In this document: in pieces, positions 22,750-32,051 of the stretch | Position numbering within the stretch: position 1 is the first letter of the stretch | Layout of the letters: every line of letters begins with the position of its first letter | DNA from: Chitinophagales bacterium | GTDB lineage: Bacteria > Bacteroidota > Bacteroidia > Chitinophagales > Chitinophagaceae | DNA length: 64,000 nucleotides | Assembly: GCA_025353485.1 (NCBI GenBank) | Contig: JANXQO010000172.1 | Coordinates: 1-64,000, forward strand | Direction: 5' to 3' | Made by a program: the position numbers and the translations under genes | The notes under the pieces: model-generated | Told to the model about the DNA's origin: nothing | Seen by the model: the letters and a program-made list of their open reading frames with translations, nothing else | The model's database searches: none

Positions 22750-24465
22750 GTGAGTTTAAAAACAATTGCTGTTTTAATTATCTTCCTGTTTCCTGTTACT
22801 GTTTTTTGCCAGATTGCCAACCGCTACGATATTGTAATTGATGAAATAATGGCTGACCCTACCCCACAGGTTGGGTTACCAAATAACGAATGGATAGAAT
22901 TAAAGAACACATCTGCTGTTGCAATTAATTTACAGGGGTTTAGAATTAGTGATCTCACGGGCCAAAGCGGGGCGATGCCTTCCTATGTTTTAAAGCCGGA
23001 TAGTTTTGTAATTATTTGCACCTCATCTGCGTTTACCGCAATGTCAGCATTTGGTTCAACAATTTCAGTTACCAGTTTTCCTTCTCTTGATAATAATGGA
23101 GACCAGGTATCTCTTATCTCCACACAGGGAAAAGTAATTCATGCAGTTGCTTATAATATCAGTTGGTATCAAAACGAATTAAAAAAAGATGGCGGATGGA
23201 CTTTGGAAATGATAGATACTAAAAACCCATGCAGCGGTTTCTCTAACTGGAAAGCAAGTGTTGATACAAAAGGCGGAACACCTGGTAAGAAAAACTCTGT
23301 AGATGCAGCTAATACAGATAAAATTTCACCTAAATTATTGCGGGCATTTGCTGTTGATAATTTAAATATCACGCTGATTTTTGATGAACCGCTGGATAGC
23401 CTGAAAGGTGCTGCTGCCGTAAGTTATAGCATAAGTGATGGTATAGGTGTTCCTCAATCTGCCATAACTGTTGCTCCTGTTTTTGACCATGTAAATCTTA
23501 AATTAAATACTCCGCTGGCTGTTAATAAAGTTTACACCATTACAGCAAATGGTGTAACGGATTGCGCAGGAAATGTGATTGCCTCAAAAAATACAACTCG
23601 TGTTGGACTATCATCTGTTGCAGATAGTTTTGATATTGTTATCAATGAAATTTTATTTAATCCAAATTCCAATGGAGTGGATTATGTAGAGATCTATAAC
23701 CGCTCACAAAAAATTATTGATGCAAAACAACTCTACATTGCTAGCCGTAACAGCACAAATGTTATCAGCAGCATACATCAGTTAATCACAGAAAGTATTT
23801 TACTTTTTCCGACAGATTTTTTAGTAATAACCGAAGACCCGCAAATTGTAATGCAACAATATGTAACCACCAATCCTGATGCATTTATACAGGTAAGCAA
23901 TATGCCTTCATTTTCTGACGATAAGGGAGATGTTATTATTTTAAATGGGCAGGGAAAAATTGTTGATGAAGTTACGTATTCTGATAAATGGCATTTTGCA
24001 TTGATAGCAAATACTGAAGGCGTTTCGCTGGAAAGGATAAATTACAATGCTTCTTCTGTTCAAAGTAATTTTCATTCTGCCGCAACTTCAGTGGGATATG
24101 GAACGCCGGGTTATAAGAATTCTCAATTCAGAATTGATCAGCAGGTGCAGGGAGAGATTACAGTTACACCTGAAATTTTTTCTCCGGATAATGACGGGAT
24201 GGATGATTTTGCTACTGTCAATTATAGTTTTCCTTCTCCCGGTTATGTTGCCAACATTACCATCTTCGATGCTTCAGGCAGACCTGTACGTTATCTGCAA
24301 AAAAATGCTTTGAGTGGAATTAAAGGCAGTTACATTTGGGATGGGCTTGGAGAAAAACAACAAAAACTTTCGCAGGGTATTTATATAATCTATACAGAAA
24401 TATTTAATACTGACGGAAAGAAGAAACAATTTAAGAATACAGTTGTGTTAGCGAGAAGAAATTGA
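22750..24465 (+). CDS. Lamin-tail domain surface protein with FlgD-like C-terminus
   Basis: A 571-residue exported protein; GTG start and signal peptide (MSLKTIAVLIIFLFPVTVFCQ). Domains in order: a lamin-tail (LTD) domain around residues 25-140 (DIVIDEIMADPTPQVGLP, EWIELKNTSA), an Ig-like Big_5-type domain about 185-285, a second LTD about 292-420 (DIVINEILFNPNSNGVDYVE), and a FlgD/T9SS-like Ig domain from about 470 (VTPEIFSPDNDGMDDFATV). LTD proteins of this build are common at the Bacteroidota surface. The C-terminal domain resembles type IX secretion sorting domains, but I cannot confirm that. Its stop is one base before an alternative start of the next gene. Confidence 0.85.
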   Translation: MSLKTIAVLIIFLFPVTVFCQIANRYDIVIDEIMADPTPQVGLPNNEWIELKNTSAVAINLQGFRISDLTGQSGAMPSYVLKPDSFVIICTSSAFTAMSAFGSTISVTSFPSLDNNGDQVSLISTQGKVIHAVAYNISWYQNELKKDGGWTLEMIDTKNPCSGFSNWKASVDTKGGTPGKKNSVDAANTDKISPKLLRAFAVDNLNITLIFDEPLDSLKGAAAVSYSISDGIGVPQSAITVAPVFDHVNLKLNTPLAVNKVYTITANGVTDCAGNVIASKNTTRVGLSSVADSFDIVINEILFNPNSNGVDYVEIYNRSQKIIDAKQLYIASRNSTNVISSIHQLITESILLFPTDFLVITEDPQIVMQQYVTTNPDAFIQVSNMPSFSDDKGDVIILNGQGKIVDEVTYSDKWHFALIANTEGVSLERINYNASSVQSNFHSAATSVGYGTPGYKNSQFRIDQQVQGEITVTPEIFSPDNDGMDDFATVNYSFPSPGYVANITIFDASGRPVRYLQKNALSGIKGSYIWDGLGEKQQKLSQGIYIIYTEIFNTDGKKKQFKNTVVLARRN

Positions 24466-24511
24466 ATTGTTTAATAATACAAGGCATAAAACTTGTATTG
24501 CAAATACAACT

Positions 24512-25042
24512 ATGCCGCCAACAATAAATCTTAAAAAAATTCTCAGGTATTTATCAGGGATTTGCATAGCAGCAATTGTTGGTTGTGCAAATACACGCAA
24601 TATAAAAACTGATCAGGTTACGGATAGTACTACAGTTAAGAACATGATAGAGTCGCAGAATTTTGTTTTTATTCCACGATATGTAAATGCAATTGGTGTA
24701 AGAAGCAGAAATTTAAGTTTTGGGTTTCAAATATCGGTATCAAAAGATTCGATAATAAGTTACCTGCCGTTTTTTGGTCGCGGGTATATAGCGCCAATTA
24801 GCCCTGCAGATGTTGACTTTGATTTTATCTCTACAAAATTTTCAAACACAACAACGCCTGCTAAAAAAGGATGGAACATTTCTATAAAACCAAAAGAGCA
24901 AAAATATCTGCAGGAATTATATCTTAGAATATTTGATAATGCTTCTGCTTCTCTTACTATAACCAGCAATGACCGCAGCTCTATTTCGTATAATGGTTAT
25001 ATAACAGAAAGAAAATTATATAAAGTGACGAAGAAGCAATAA
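24512..25042 (+). CDS. DUF4251 lipoprotein
   Basis: A 176-residue protein from ATG 24512 with a lipobox (IAAIVGC, cysteine near residue 19). The segment YLPFFGRGYIAPISPADVDF is the core of DUF4251, a Bacteroidota-specific family of unknown function that probably adopts a lipocalin-like or beta-rich fold in the periplasm. It follows the lamin-tail gene by 46 nt and may share its transcript. It converges with the large secreted protein at 25087. Confidence 0.85.
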   Translation: MPPTINLKKILRYLSGICIAAIVGCANTRNIKTDQVTDSTTVKNMIESQNFVFIPRYVNAIGVRSRNLSFGFQISVSKDSIISYLPFFGRGYIAPISPADVDFDFISTKFSNTTTPAKKGWNISIKPKEQKYLQELYLRIFDNASASLTITSNDRSSISYNGYITERKLYKVTKKQ

Positions 25043-25086
25043 AAGCTTTATCTAACGATGCGGTTCGGGTCTAAAAAATTTTTCTT

Positions 25087-27036
25087 CTATTCTTTTTTTG
25101 CAGTGATACTAAAGTTAAGATCGTGTTCTATCGTGCTCTTTTTATCGCCCAAATGCTTATTGGCTTTGCCTGAAAAGCTTAAGTTGCCTTTAGAATCTTT
25201 ATCCACAGTAAATTCATTATGGTCTCTTACCACAGAACCTAACGTACGGAACACTTTATGGATAGGAAAGCTCATTCGTTTTATATAAGGAAACAGATCG
25301 CCGCCTACCAAAAGAAAAACAAACTGGGTGCAAACAGCCGGCGAAAAATCTATGATGGGTGCGTTTAAAAATATTTTTATTTTATTATCATCTACATTAT
25401 ATTCTGCATCTACAGGGATGTTGAAATAAGCAGGCGTGGCCAGCCCTCTTGCAATAGCGCCAAAACCCAAAACATCCCGTTCACTGGTAGCAACGGATAC
25501 AGAATACGGAATAAATGTTTTGATGGGGATTACTTCAATTTTGCCTTTACTGCCTTCGTGAAAGCTTTCTTCTTTATCTATGTCTTCAAAAAAACTAAAT
25601 TTTGTTGCATTACCTTCAAGGTTGCCTTTCATCTTAATAATGTTACCCTTGCTTTTTTCTTTTGGATACCGTAAAGCCAATACAGCTTTCATTTCCACTC
25701 CATAAGTCCACCAGTTTTGCCCTGAGCTGTTCCTGAATTCAACCGTGTAATCGTGCTTTAAGGTTCCTTTAAAAACGCCACAATATTTTTTCATTAAAAA
25801 ATCTGTAGCAAATTGTACTATATCCCCAGCAAAACTTGCAGTACCTAATTTGGTAGTTAAAGATTCAGCATCAAGCAAGGATGTAGAAAAGATTTTTGCT
25901 GGCTCTTTCAAAGCAAAGTCGTTTGGTTCTGATAGTCCTTTCGCTTTTTCATTTACTATACTGGTAGCCTTAGGTACCACTTTATCTAATGTAATATTTT
26001 TTATTATCCCTTTTATGGCAAAGCATTCTATGTTTGTATAAACCGAAAAGGCGGCACAGGCTTCGTTTACCAACACCAGGTATTCGCAAACAGTATTATC
26101 TGCGGGCTTATGATTGCTGTACTCTTCTATCTGCTCCATTTTTTTTCGCTGTTCTGCCAGTTTATTATTGAGCTCCGATAAATTACCTGCAAGATTTGGT
26201 GAAAGATTTTTACCGGATTTGGCAAGATGAGCAATTTCTTTTCCGGCCGTATTAAGATCTTTAAATAATTTTAAAAGCTCATCTACTTTTTCTTTTACAT
26301 CACCCAATTTTTTCTCCAGTTCTGCCTTATCTTTTGATCCGATGCCGCCGCTAACCTGTTCCACTGCATCTTTTAATTTATCATACGCTTTATTGGTTAC
26401 AGTAATGTTTCCATCGCACCAATTTTCCAACCTGGGCAATTCATAAACGGTGAATTTAGCCGACTGTGTTGATTTTTTATCGCTGCCTTTTGCTGTTACT
26501 GTAAACTCTCCTGCTTTATCAGAAGCAAACCATACTGTTGTAAATTTTCCATCTGAATTTAAGGGGATAGACTTAATATCTTTTGTAGAAGGACCGCTAA
26601 CCGTTACTTCTACCTGGTTGTAGTTTTTATATTTTATGCTTTCGCCGCTTATTGAAACAGTGCCCCCTGCAAACACAGTAGTAGCAGATAATACAAGAGT
26701 GATGTAACCGTCTTTAGGGGCCATGTCATTTTCTTCGGATGCGGTTGTTTTTAAATTTGATGGGTTTTCATCTTTATTTTTTGGAGCAGTATTGTTAGTA
26801 TTCTGATTTTGAGGAGCAGGCTCTTCGGTATTATCCTTTTTTAATTTTTTTTTATCTTTTATTTTTTTTGGCAGTGTCAGCAGGCTATCAAATCCTTTAT
26901 TAATTTGCTCGTCTGCCTTGTGTCTTATCCGCCAATCTGCATCATCTTTTAATTTTTGACCTATCTTTTTAAATATTTGCGCATCACTTTTATACACGAG
27001 TAAAAAAGATAACAGAGAAACAAATAATACTTTCAT
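25087..27036 (-). CDS. Large secreted protein with Ig-like and coiled-coil regions, unknown function
   Basis: A 649-residue protein with a signal peptide (MKVLFVSLLSFLLVYKSDAQ). A Lys/Asp/Asn-rich linker (residues 55-100) leads to an Ig-like segment (YITLVLSATTVFAGGTVSIS to about 200), then a long helical stretch (about 215-310) with KDKAELEKKLGDVKEKVDEL and repeated charged heptads, then a mixed region and a beta-rich C-terminal part with many aromatic residues. No known family is recognised. It is followed on the same strand by three paralogous lipoprotein genes, the nearest starting 25 nt upstream of it, suggesting a shared operon. Confidence 0.7.
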   Translation of the reverse strand: MKVLFVSLLSFLLVYKSDAQIFKKIGQKLKDDADWRIRHKADEQINKGFDSLLTLPKKIKDKKKLKKDNTEEPAPQNQNTNNTAPKNKDENPSNLKTTASEENDMAPKDGYITLVLSATTVFAGGTVSISGESIKYKNYNQVEVTVSGPSTKDIKSIPLNSDGKFTTVWFASDKAGEFTVTAKGSDKKSTQSAKFTVYELPRLENWCDGNITVTNKAYDKLKDAVEQVSGGIGSKDKAELEKKLGDVKEKVDELLKLFKDLNTAGKEIAHLAKSGKNLSPNLAGNLSELNNKLAEQRKKMEQIEEYSNHKPADNTVCEYLVLVNEACAAFSVYTNIECFAIKGIIKNITLDKVVPKATSIVNEKAKGLSEPNDFALKEPAKIFSTSLLDAESLTTKLGTASFAGDIVQFATDFLMKKYCGVFKGTLKHDYTVEFRNSSGQNWWTYGVEMKAVLALRYPKEKSKGNIIKMKGNLEGNATKFSFFEDIDKEESFHEGSKGKIEVIPIKTFIPYSVSVATSERDVLGFGAIARGLATPAYFNIPVDAEYNVDDNKIKIFLNAPIIDFSPAVCTQFVFLLVGGDLFPYIKRMSFPIHKVFRTLGSVVRDHNEFTVDKDSKGNLSFSGKANKHLGDKKSTIEHDLNFSITAKKE

Positions 27037-27060
27037 AACATTTTTTTATTAATTTAAGAT

Positions 27061-27564
27061 TTATTGTTGAGGTTTAGCAACAGATATTCTAAAAAAACCA
27101 TCGGTAACTTCTACTGTTTTATCAGAGGAGCTCGTACCCGCTGTAAAAAAGAATGTACCTTCTGCCCAATTTTTATCAACTTTTGTAATTTCCATTTCAC
27201 CTTTTCTGCCAGCCCATAGGTCCACATCATCATTTATTGATAAGTCAACAGCATTGTTTTCACTGAACTTAATTTTTTTGCCAACAACCATATCTCTTCT
27301 GTCATAGGGAAGCCCAATGTATTCCCTGTTAAAATAATAACCTATTATTCTGCCCGCTGCATCTGGCTGCATGATAGAAGTAGCTCTCCAGTCTTTTCCA
27401 TCTATTTTGGCTTTCATACTCCAGCCACCTTCCTTTGTTTCTATAGTTCCGTAACGTATTTTGTCTCTGTAATCCAGAACCTTACTTCCATTTCCATTGC
27501 TACAGGAAACCAGCATAGTGGCGATGATTAGTGAAGCACCTAAAGTGAAAACTGTCTGTTTCAT
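27061..27564 (-). CDS. Small lipoprotein, paralogue 1 of 3
   Basis: A 167-residue lipoprotein (MKQTVFTLGASLIIATMLVSC) with a beta-rich domain containing MKAKIDGKDWRATSI and GEMEITKVDKNWAEGTFFF. It is the closest of the three to the gene at 28282 (both carry PDAAGRIIGYY and GLPYDRR). The domain resembles DUF6252-type proteins in its opening A-K-I-[ND]-G-K-x-W motif. Function unknown. It lies 24 nt upstream of the 649-residue secreted protein gene. Confidence 0.75.
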   Translation of the reverse strand: MKQTVFTLGASLIIATMLVSCSNGNGSKVLDYRDKIRYGTIETKEGGWSMKAKIDGKDWRATSIMQPDAAGRIIGYYFNREYIGLPYDRRDMVVGKKIKFSENNAVDLSINDDVDLWAGRKGEMEITKVDKNWAEGTFFFTAGTSSSDKTVEVTDGFFRISVAKPQQ

Positions 27565-27665
27565 AATGTATGTGCCTATTAAATTGTTTGAACCTGTTTA
27601 TAGGATTATTGAATCATCAAACATTATTGCAAAAAATGCTTTTCATAATTTTTTTAAATAAATAT

Positions 27666-28175
27666 TTATTTATTTTTCCATTGAGGAATACGAAAAAACC
27701 CATCTGTAACCTCAATATTGCCTGACCCCTCTTTGGTTGCTGTGAAAAAGAATTTGCCTTCTACCCAGTTATCTGCCACCTTTGTAATTTCCATTTCCCC
27801 TTTCAGGCCGTCCCACATTCCTTCGTCATTATTAGGGAGATAGGCAGCGCTATTGCCTTCCTTAAATTCACTTTTTTTCCCCGCTTCTGCTCCTTTCATC
27901 CAAACATCAAAAGTAATTCTCTCACCATCCTTTTCACCGTACACATTTCTTTGATTGCTGTTGTCATTTGGTATCATAGCAGTAGCAACCCAGTCTTTAC
28001 CGTTTATTTTAGCCTTCATAAAATAGCCGGCTTCAGAGGTGGGTATTAAGCCGGGCGTATTTTGTTTTACAATATTTTGAACCTGCTTTGCCTGTTCTAT
28101 AGCTTTGCTTTGATCACTATTGCCACAGGAAGAAAGAATGGCTGATATAATTAAAATTGAAAGTGTTTGTTTCAT
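27666..28175 (-). CDS. Small lipoprotein, paralogue 2 of 3
   Basis: A 169-residue lipoprotein from ATG 28175 (MKQTLSILIISAILSSCGNS). Its signal region and first 35 residues are almost the same as paralogue 3, but its core differs (VAMIPNDNSNQRN in place of PDAAGRIIGYY), while GEMEITKVADNWVEGKFFF is shared. The upstream frame extending to 28247 lacks a believable start. It looks like a mosaic: paralogue 3's leader with a diverged core. Confidence 0.75.
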   Translation of the reverse strand: MKQTLSILIISAILSSCGNSDQSKAIEQAKQVQNIVKQNTPGLIPTSEAGYFMKAKINGKDWVATAMIPNDNSNQRNVYGEKDGERITFDVWMKGAEAGKKSEFKEGNSAAYLPNNDEGMWDGLKGEMEITKVADNWVEGKFFFTATKEGSGNIEVTDGFFRIPQWKNK

Positions 28176-28281
28176 GATATATATTTTTATTAAATTGTTT
28201 AACCTATAATTTTTAAGGATTATTGGAAACATGGTGCATCTATGCAAAAAATGCTTTTCATAACATCTTTATGAATGAAAT

Positions 28282-28791
28282 TTAATGTTGAGGTTTTGCA
28301 AGTGATATGCGAAAAAAACCCTCGGTAACTTCTACTGTTTTATTAGAACTGCTGGTGCTTCCTGTAAAAAAGAATTTCCCTTCTGCCCAGTTATCATCCA
28401 CTTTTGTAATTTCCATTTCACCTTTTCTGCCACCCCACATACCCACGTCATCATTTGTGGCAAGGTCAACCGCATTGTTTTCGCCAAACGTAATTTTTTT
28501 GCCAACTACAAAATATCTTCTATCATAAGGAAGTCCAATATATTCGTCATTATAATAACCTATTATTCTGCCGGCTGCATCAGGCGACATGATAGAAGCA
28601 GCTACCCAATCTTTACCATTTATTTTAGCTTTCATGCTCCAGCCATCTTCTTTTGTGGCTATTGTTCCGGAACGTATTTTTTTTATTTCGGACTGAACCT
28701 GCTTTGCCTGTTCTATAGCCTTGCTTTGATCACTATTGCCACAGGAAGAAAGAATAGCTGACATAATTAAAATTGAAAGTGTTTGTTTCAT
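28282..28791 (-). CDS. Small lipoprotein, paralogue 3 of 3
   Basis: A 169-residue lipoprotein with the leader MKQTLSILIMSAILSSCGNS and a domain with MKAKINGKDWVAASIMSPDA and GEMEITKVDDNWAEGKFFF. It is first in the row of three and of the putative operon running down to 25087. The intergenic stretches before paralogues 1 and 2 share the phrase GCAAAAAATGCTTTTCATAA, so the duplicated unit included upstream DNA. Confidence 0.75.
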   Translation of the reverse strand: MKQTLSILIMSAILSSCGNSDQSKAIEQAKQVQSEIKKIRSGTIATKEDGWSMKAKINGKDWVAASIMSPDAAGRIIGYYNDEYIGLPYDRRYFVVGKKITFGENNAVDLATNDDVGMWGGRKGEMEITKVDDNWAEGKFFFTGSTSSSNKTVEVTEGFFRISLAKPQH

Positions 28792-29073
28792 GATGAGCGT
28801 TTTAATTTACATGAATAAATGTACGGAGCGATTAAAGAGCAATAACTGTAATAAGTAAGATAGTTAACCCTTTTTGTATTACCGAAAATTTTTATCAACC
28901 CGGTAAATGAGGCTTCATCCTCATTCCTTCTCCTGTAGAGAGGGAGGCCAGTCATCAGCAATATACTTAACTTTAGTATTTTACATTTCAAAAAAATATC
29001 CCTATCAGCAGAGATGACTTTGTGCTTTAGCAAGTCGCCCCTTGAAGGGGAGATTTAGAGAGGGCTTTTACTT

Positions 29074-30195
29074 ATGAAAGAATGGTATCACATCACCAAC
29101 ATTAGCACTATAGATTCACCCGCATTAGTGATCTATAAAGACAGGGTAATACAAAACATCAACACAGCAATATCAATGGTGGGTGATGTAAGCAACTTAC
29201 GTCCGCATGTAAAAACACACAAGACAAAAGAAGCTGCCCAACTGATGATGGATGCAGGCATTAATAAATTTAAATGCGCAACCATAGCCGAAGCAGAAAT
29301 GCTTGCTATGATAAATGCACCCGATGTACTGTTGGCCTATCAACCCATCGGTCCAAAGCTCAAACGATTTATAACACTCATAAAAAAATATCCGGCAACA
29401 AAATTTTCCTGCCTTGTAGATAACATTGATTCAGCAAAAAATATGGCAGAAGGTGCCGAAGAAAATAATATTGAGATCCTTGTGTACATTGACCTGAACA
29501 TTGGAATGAACCGCACCGGCATTGCACCCGGCAGTGAAGCCATACAACTATACACAATATGTGCAAACACAAAAGGCATACAACCCGAAGGTTTGCATGC
29601 ATACGACGGGCACATACGTACAACAGATCTTGAGCAACGAACCATTGAATGTAACGAAGCTTTTAAAGCTGTTACAGAAATGCAGAAGCAAATGATGCAA
29701 AGAGGTTTCGGCAAGCCTATAATAATTGCAGGCGGCTCACCCACTTTTCCTATTCATGCAAAAAGAAAAGAACCCGATAGCTATCGGGTGGAGTGCAGCC
29801 CCGGAACTTTTATTTATTGGGACAAAACTTACCAGCGCTATACGGAACAACATTTTGTTACAGCCGCTTTGGTTATCACACGAATCATCTCGTTGCCCGG
29901 TGAAACAAAGTTGTGTCTTGATCTTGGGCATAAATCCATATCTGCAGAAAATGAATTGAGCAAACGTGTTTATTTTTTAAATGCACCCGATGTAAAATTT
30001 GTAAGTCATAGTGAAGAGCATTTGGTGGTAGAAGTGGAAGCGGGTCATGGGTATAAAGCCGGTGATATTTTGTATGGATTGCCTGTACACATTTGCCCCA
30101 CCTGCGCATTGTATGAGCGTGCTAATGTTGTACAAAATTATAAAGTAACAGAAGAGTGGAAGATGATAGCAAGAGATAGAAGGATTAGTGTGTAA
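29074..30195 (+). CDS. D-threonine aldolase/alanine racemase-fold PLP enzyme
   Basis: A 373-residue PLP enzyme of fold type III. The Schiff-base lysine is in LRPHVKTHKT, the phosphate-binding GGSP is in IIAGGSPTFPIHA, and the C-terminal metal-binding motif is LPVHICPTCALYERANVV, as in D-threonine aldolase/D-serine dehydratase (DSD1) enzymes. It probably cleaves or dehydrates a D-beta-hydroxy amino acid. A 16-bp palindrome (29773-29788) lies inside the gene and adds about six residues (EPDSYR) between HAKRK and VECSPGT, which I expect to be contiguous in relatives. The gene stands alone. Confidence 0.9.
   Translation: MKEWYHITNISTIDSPALVIYKDRVIQNINTAISMVGDVSNLRPHVKTHKTKEAAQLMMDAGINKFKCATIAEAEMLAMINAPDVLLAYQPIGPKLKRFITLIKKYPATKFSCLVDNIDSAKNMAEGAEENNIEILVYIDLNIGMNRTGIAPGSEAIQLYTICANTKGIQPEGLHAYDGHIRTTDLEQRTIECNEAFKAVTEMQKQMMQRGFGKPIIIAGGSPTFPIHAKRKEPDSYRVECSPGTFIYWDKTYQRYTEQHFVTAALVITRIISLPGETKLCLDLGHKSISAENELSKRVYFLNAPDVKFVSHSEEHLVVEVEAGHGYKAGDILYGLPVHICPTCALYERANVVQNYKVTEEWKMIARDRRISV
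29773..29788. repeat. In-frame palindrome CCCGATAGCTATCGGG
   Basis: A perfect 16-bp palindrome within the aldolase-like gene, encoding part of EPDSYRV. A one-base variant of the same palindrome lies in the ligD gene at 62536-62551. Two copies of one sequence in unrelated genes argue for a mobile or copied element rather than chance. Confidence 0.8.
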
Positions 30196-30245
30196 CAAAC
30201 ATTTAAATAACAATTTACACCAGCTGCTTCTAACAATTTACAAAG

Positions 30246-30734
30246 CTACATCGCCCAAACTTTTTCCTCTTCCCTTATTCTCACGGTTAGCATTAAAGCA
30301 TTTAATATAGTAAAGATTATTGCAGTAAAGTAAAGGTTAAAAACCATGGGTATTATAATTATCTCGCAGATAACAACGAAGTAATTGGGATGCTTAAAAA
30401 ATTTGTAAGGCCCCTTTTTTATAAATGCTGAACCGGGAACCCGTAATATTTTTGTGTTCCAAAATTTTCCAAGGGATACTATTACCCACACTTTAAAAAT
30501 GACGAGCAATAAAAAAATAAAAAGTAAACTGTAATTAAAGGCACCGCCTTTGAAGATGTATTCCACTATCATCGAAGCAATAAAAAGCGTATGCAGCAGA
30601 ACGATATAAGGATAATGTTTTTGTCCGTATTCCACCCCTCCCTGTGCCCGTACCCATTTCTCATTTTTATTGGCAACTGCCAATTCAAGCAAACGAAGAA
30701 AAATTATAAATGCGGTAAAGAGGATAAAATACAT
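30246..30734 (-). CDS. Isoprenylcysteine methyltransferase-family membrane methyltransferase
   Basis: A 162-residue membrane protein with four or five helices and the ICMT-type C-terminal motif: GPYKFFKHPNYFVVICEI followed by a hydrophobic helix and an R-x-R-E-E-E tail. It is coupled to the type III polyketide synthase gene (one base between them). In similar pairs (srsA/srsB of Streptomyces), the methyltransferase modifies an alkylresorcinol or alkylpyrone made by the synthase. A role here is inferred from that context. Confidence 0.85.
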   Translation of the reverse strand: MYFILFTAFIIFLRLLELAVANKNEKWVRAQGGVEYGQKHYPYIVLLHTLFIASMIVEYIFKGGAFNYSLLFIFLLLVIFKVWVIVSLGKFWNTKILRVPGSAFIKKGPYKFFKHPNYFVVICEIIIIPMVFNLYFTAIIFTILNALMLTVRIREEEKVWAM

Positions 30735-30735
30735 C

Positions 30736-31794
30736 TTATTTCTTTTTCATTGTAAGCAAAACCATTTCACTGCTAAAACCGGGGCCCATTGCCAGCATTA
30801 ACCCGTAACCATCTTGATATCCATCATTCATAAATTTTTCCAGTACGTACAAAACCGTAACACTGCTCATGTTGCCATTGGCATTCATTACCTCACGGGT
30901 ATTCTTAAGAAAATCACCTTCAACCTTTAGCGCATCTTTATAAGCGTCTAACACTTTTTTTCCGCCGGGGTGAAAAATAAAATTCTTTATATCTTTTAAT
31001 CCCAGACCCTGTTTTGCCAAAAAGGTTACTATATCTTCTTTAATATGTTCATTAATAAATGTGGGAATGTCTTTAGAGAATAAAACTTTAAAACCCGTAT
31101 CCTGAAAATCCCAACCCATTACTTCAAGAGAATCATAATATAGTTTGCTGCTTGCTGCTTTATAAGTTATTTGTTTATCAGATACATGATTATCACCTTT
31201 GATAATGCAGGCAGCGATCCCGTCAGAGAATAAACTGGAACCGATAAAATTACTTTTACTGTAATCAGTTTTAATAAGCGTTAGTGAACATAATTCTACA
31301 GCTATCAGCAATACCACAGCATCGGGATTTGCTTTTGCCAGGGTGTTTGCTTTAGCCATACCTGATACACCGCCACCACAACCCAAACCCCAAACAGGGA
31401 TGCGGTTGATATGTGGATCAAGCCGAAGTTTATTAATGATGAGCGCATCCATACTCGGCGTAGCAAGGCCGGAGGTTGATACAAAAATTATATCGGTTAT
31501 ATCCTCTTTATTTATACCGGCTTTTACAATACAATCTTCAATGGCCTCTGCAGAATATTCCAAAGCATTGCTGATATATTCATTGTTTCGCTCTTCAAAG
31601 GTGTTGGGTTTGGAATAATAATTCATGGGTTTACAAAAATTACGGGTTACAATTTCTGTATTGTCAAAGGCGTGTATGAGCCTGTCAACCTGAGGAAAAT
31701 TTTCAGCAAACAAACCCCGGGCATGTTCCTTTACTTCGGTCTGTTTAATTTTATTGGGAAGATCAATAGTTGCAACGGCTGTAATAAATGGCAT
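30736..31794 (-). CDS. Type III polyketide synthase
   Basis: A 352-residue chalcone/stilbene synthase-family homodimer that extends a fatty acyl starter with malonyl-CoA and cyclises it. The catalytic triad is visible: C139 in GLGCGGG, H275 in IFHPGGKK, and N308 in NANGNMSS. The C-terminal GPGFSSEMVLL is the usual closing loop. Together with the adjacent ICMT-like methyltransferase it most likely makes methylated long-chain alkylresorcinols or alkylpyrones, lipids that can replace or modify membrane lipids. Product identity is inference. Confidence 0.93.
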   Translation of the reverse strand: MPFITAVATIDLPNKIKQTEVKEHARGLFAENFPQVDRLIHAFDNTEIVTRNFCKPMNYYSKPNTFEERNNEYISNALEYSAEAIEDCIVKAGINKEDITDIIFVSTSGLATPSMDALIINKLRLDPHINRIPVWGLGCGGGVSGMAKANTLAKANPDAVVLLIAVELCSLTLIKTDYSKSNFIGSSLFSDGIAACIIKGDNHVSDKQITYKAASSKLYYDSLEVMGWDFQDTGFKVLFSKDIPTFINEHIKEDIVTFLAKQGLGLKDIKNFIFHPGGKKVLDAYKDALKVEGDFLKNTREVMNANGNMSSVTVLYVLEKFMNDGYQDGYGLMLAMGPGFSSEMVLLTMKKK

Positions 31795-32051
31795 TATAAT
31801 TTTGTTTTAACAGGGTGAACAGGTGTTTATAAATATGTATTATACTATATACCGAAAAAATGCAGAGATGGGTTTAGGGGATACGTTAATATATGTATAT
31901 CCTTGTGAGGCAATAGTTGGTCCACGATTGGTTTGTGCAGTTGCTACCCATTAACATGGGAGTCAGAAGGCGAAGACATTGCATAATTAGTGAATATTTT
32001 GCCCTGTTCCCTTTATAAAAAATCGTAGCTTAATGGTGAAAATAATTTACC

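Noticed and set aside
28788-29033. An 81-residue minus-strand frame before the lipoprotein genes
   Set aside because: It runs through repeat-like intergenic sequence (TCTCCTGTAGAGAGGGAGG) and shows no family motif; it also overlaps the start of paralogue 3.
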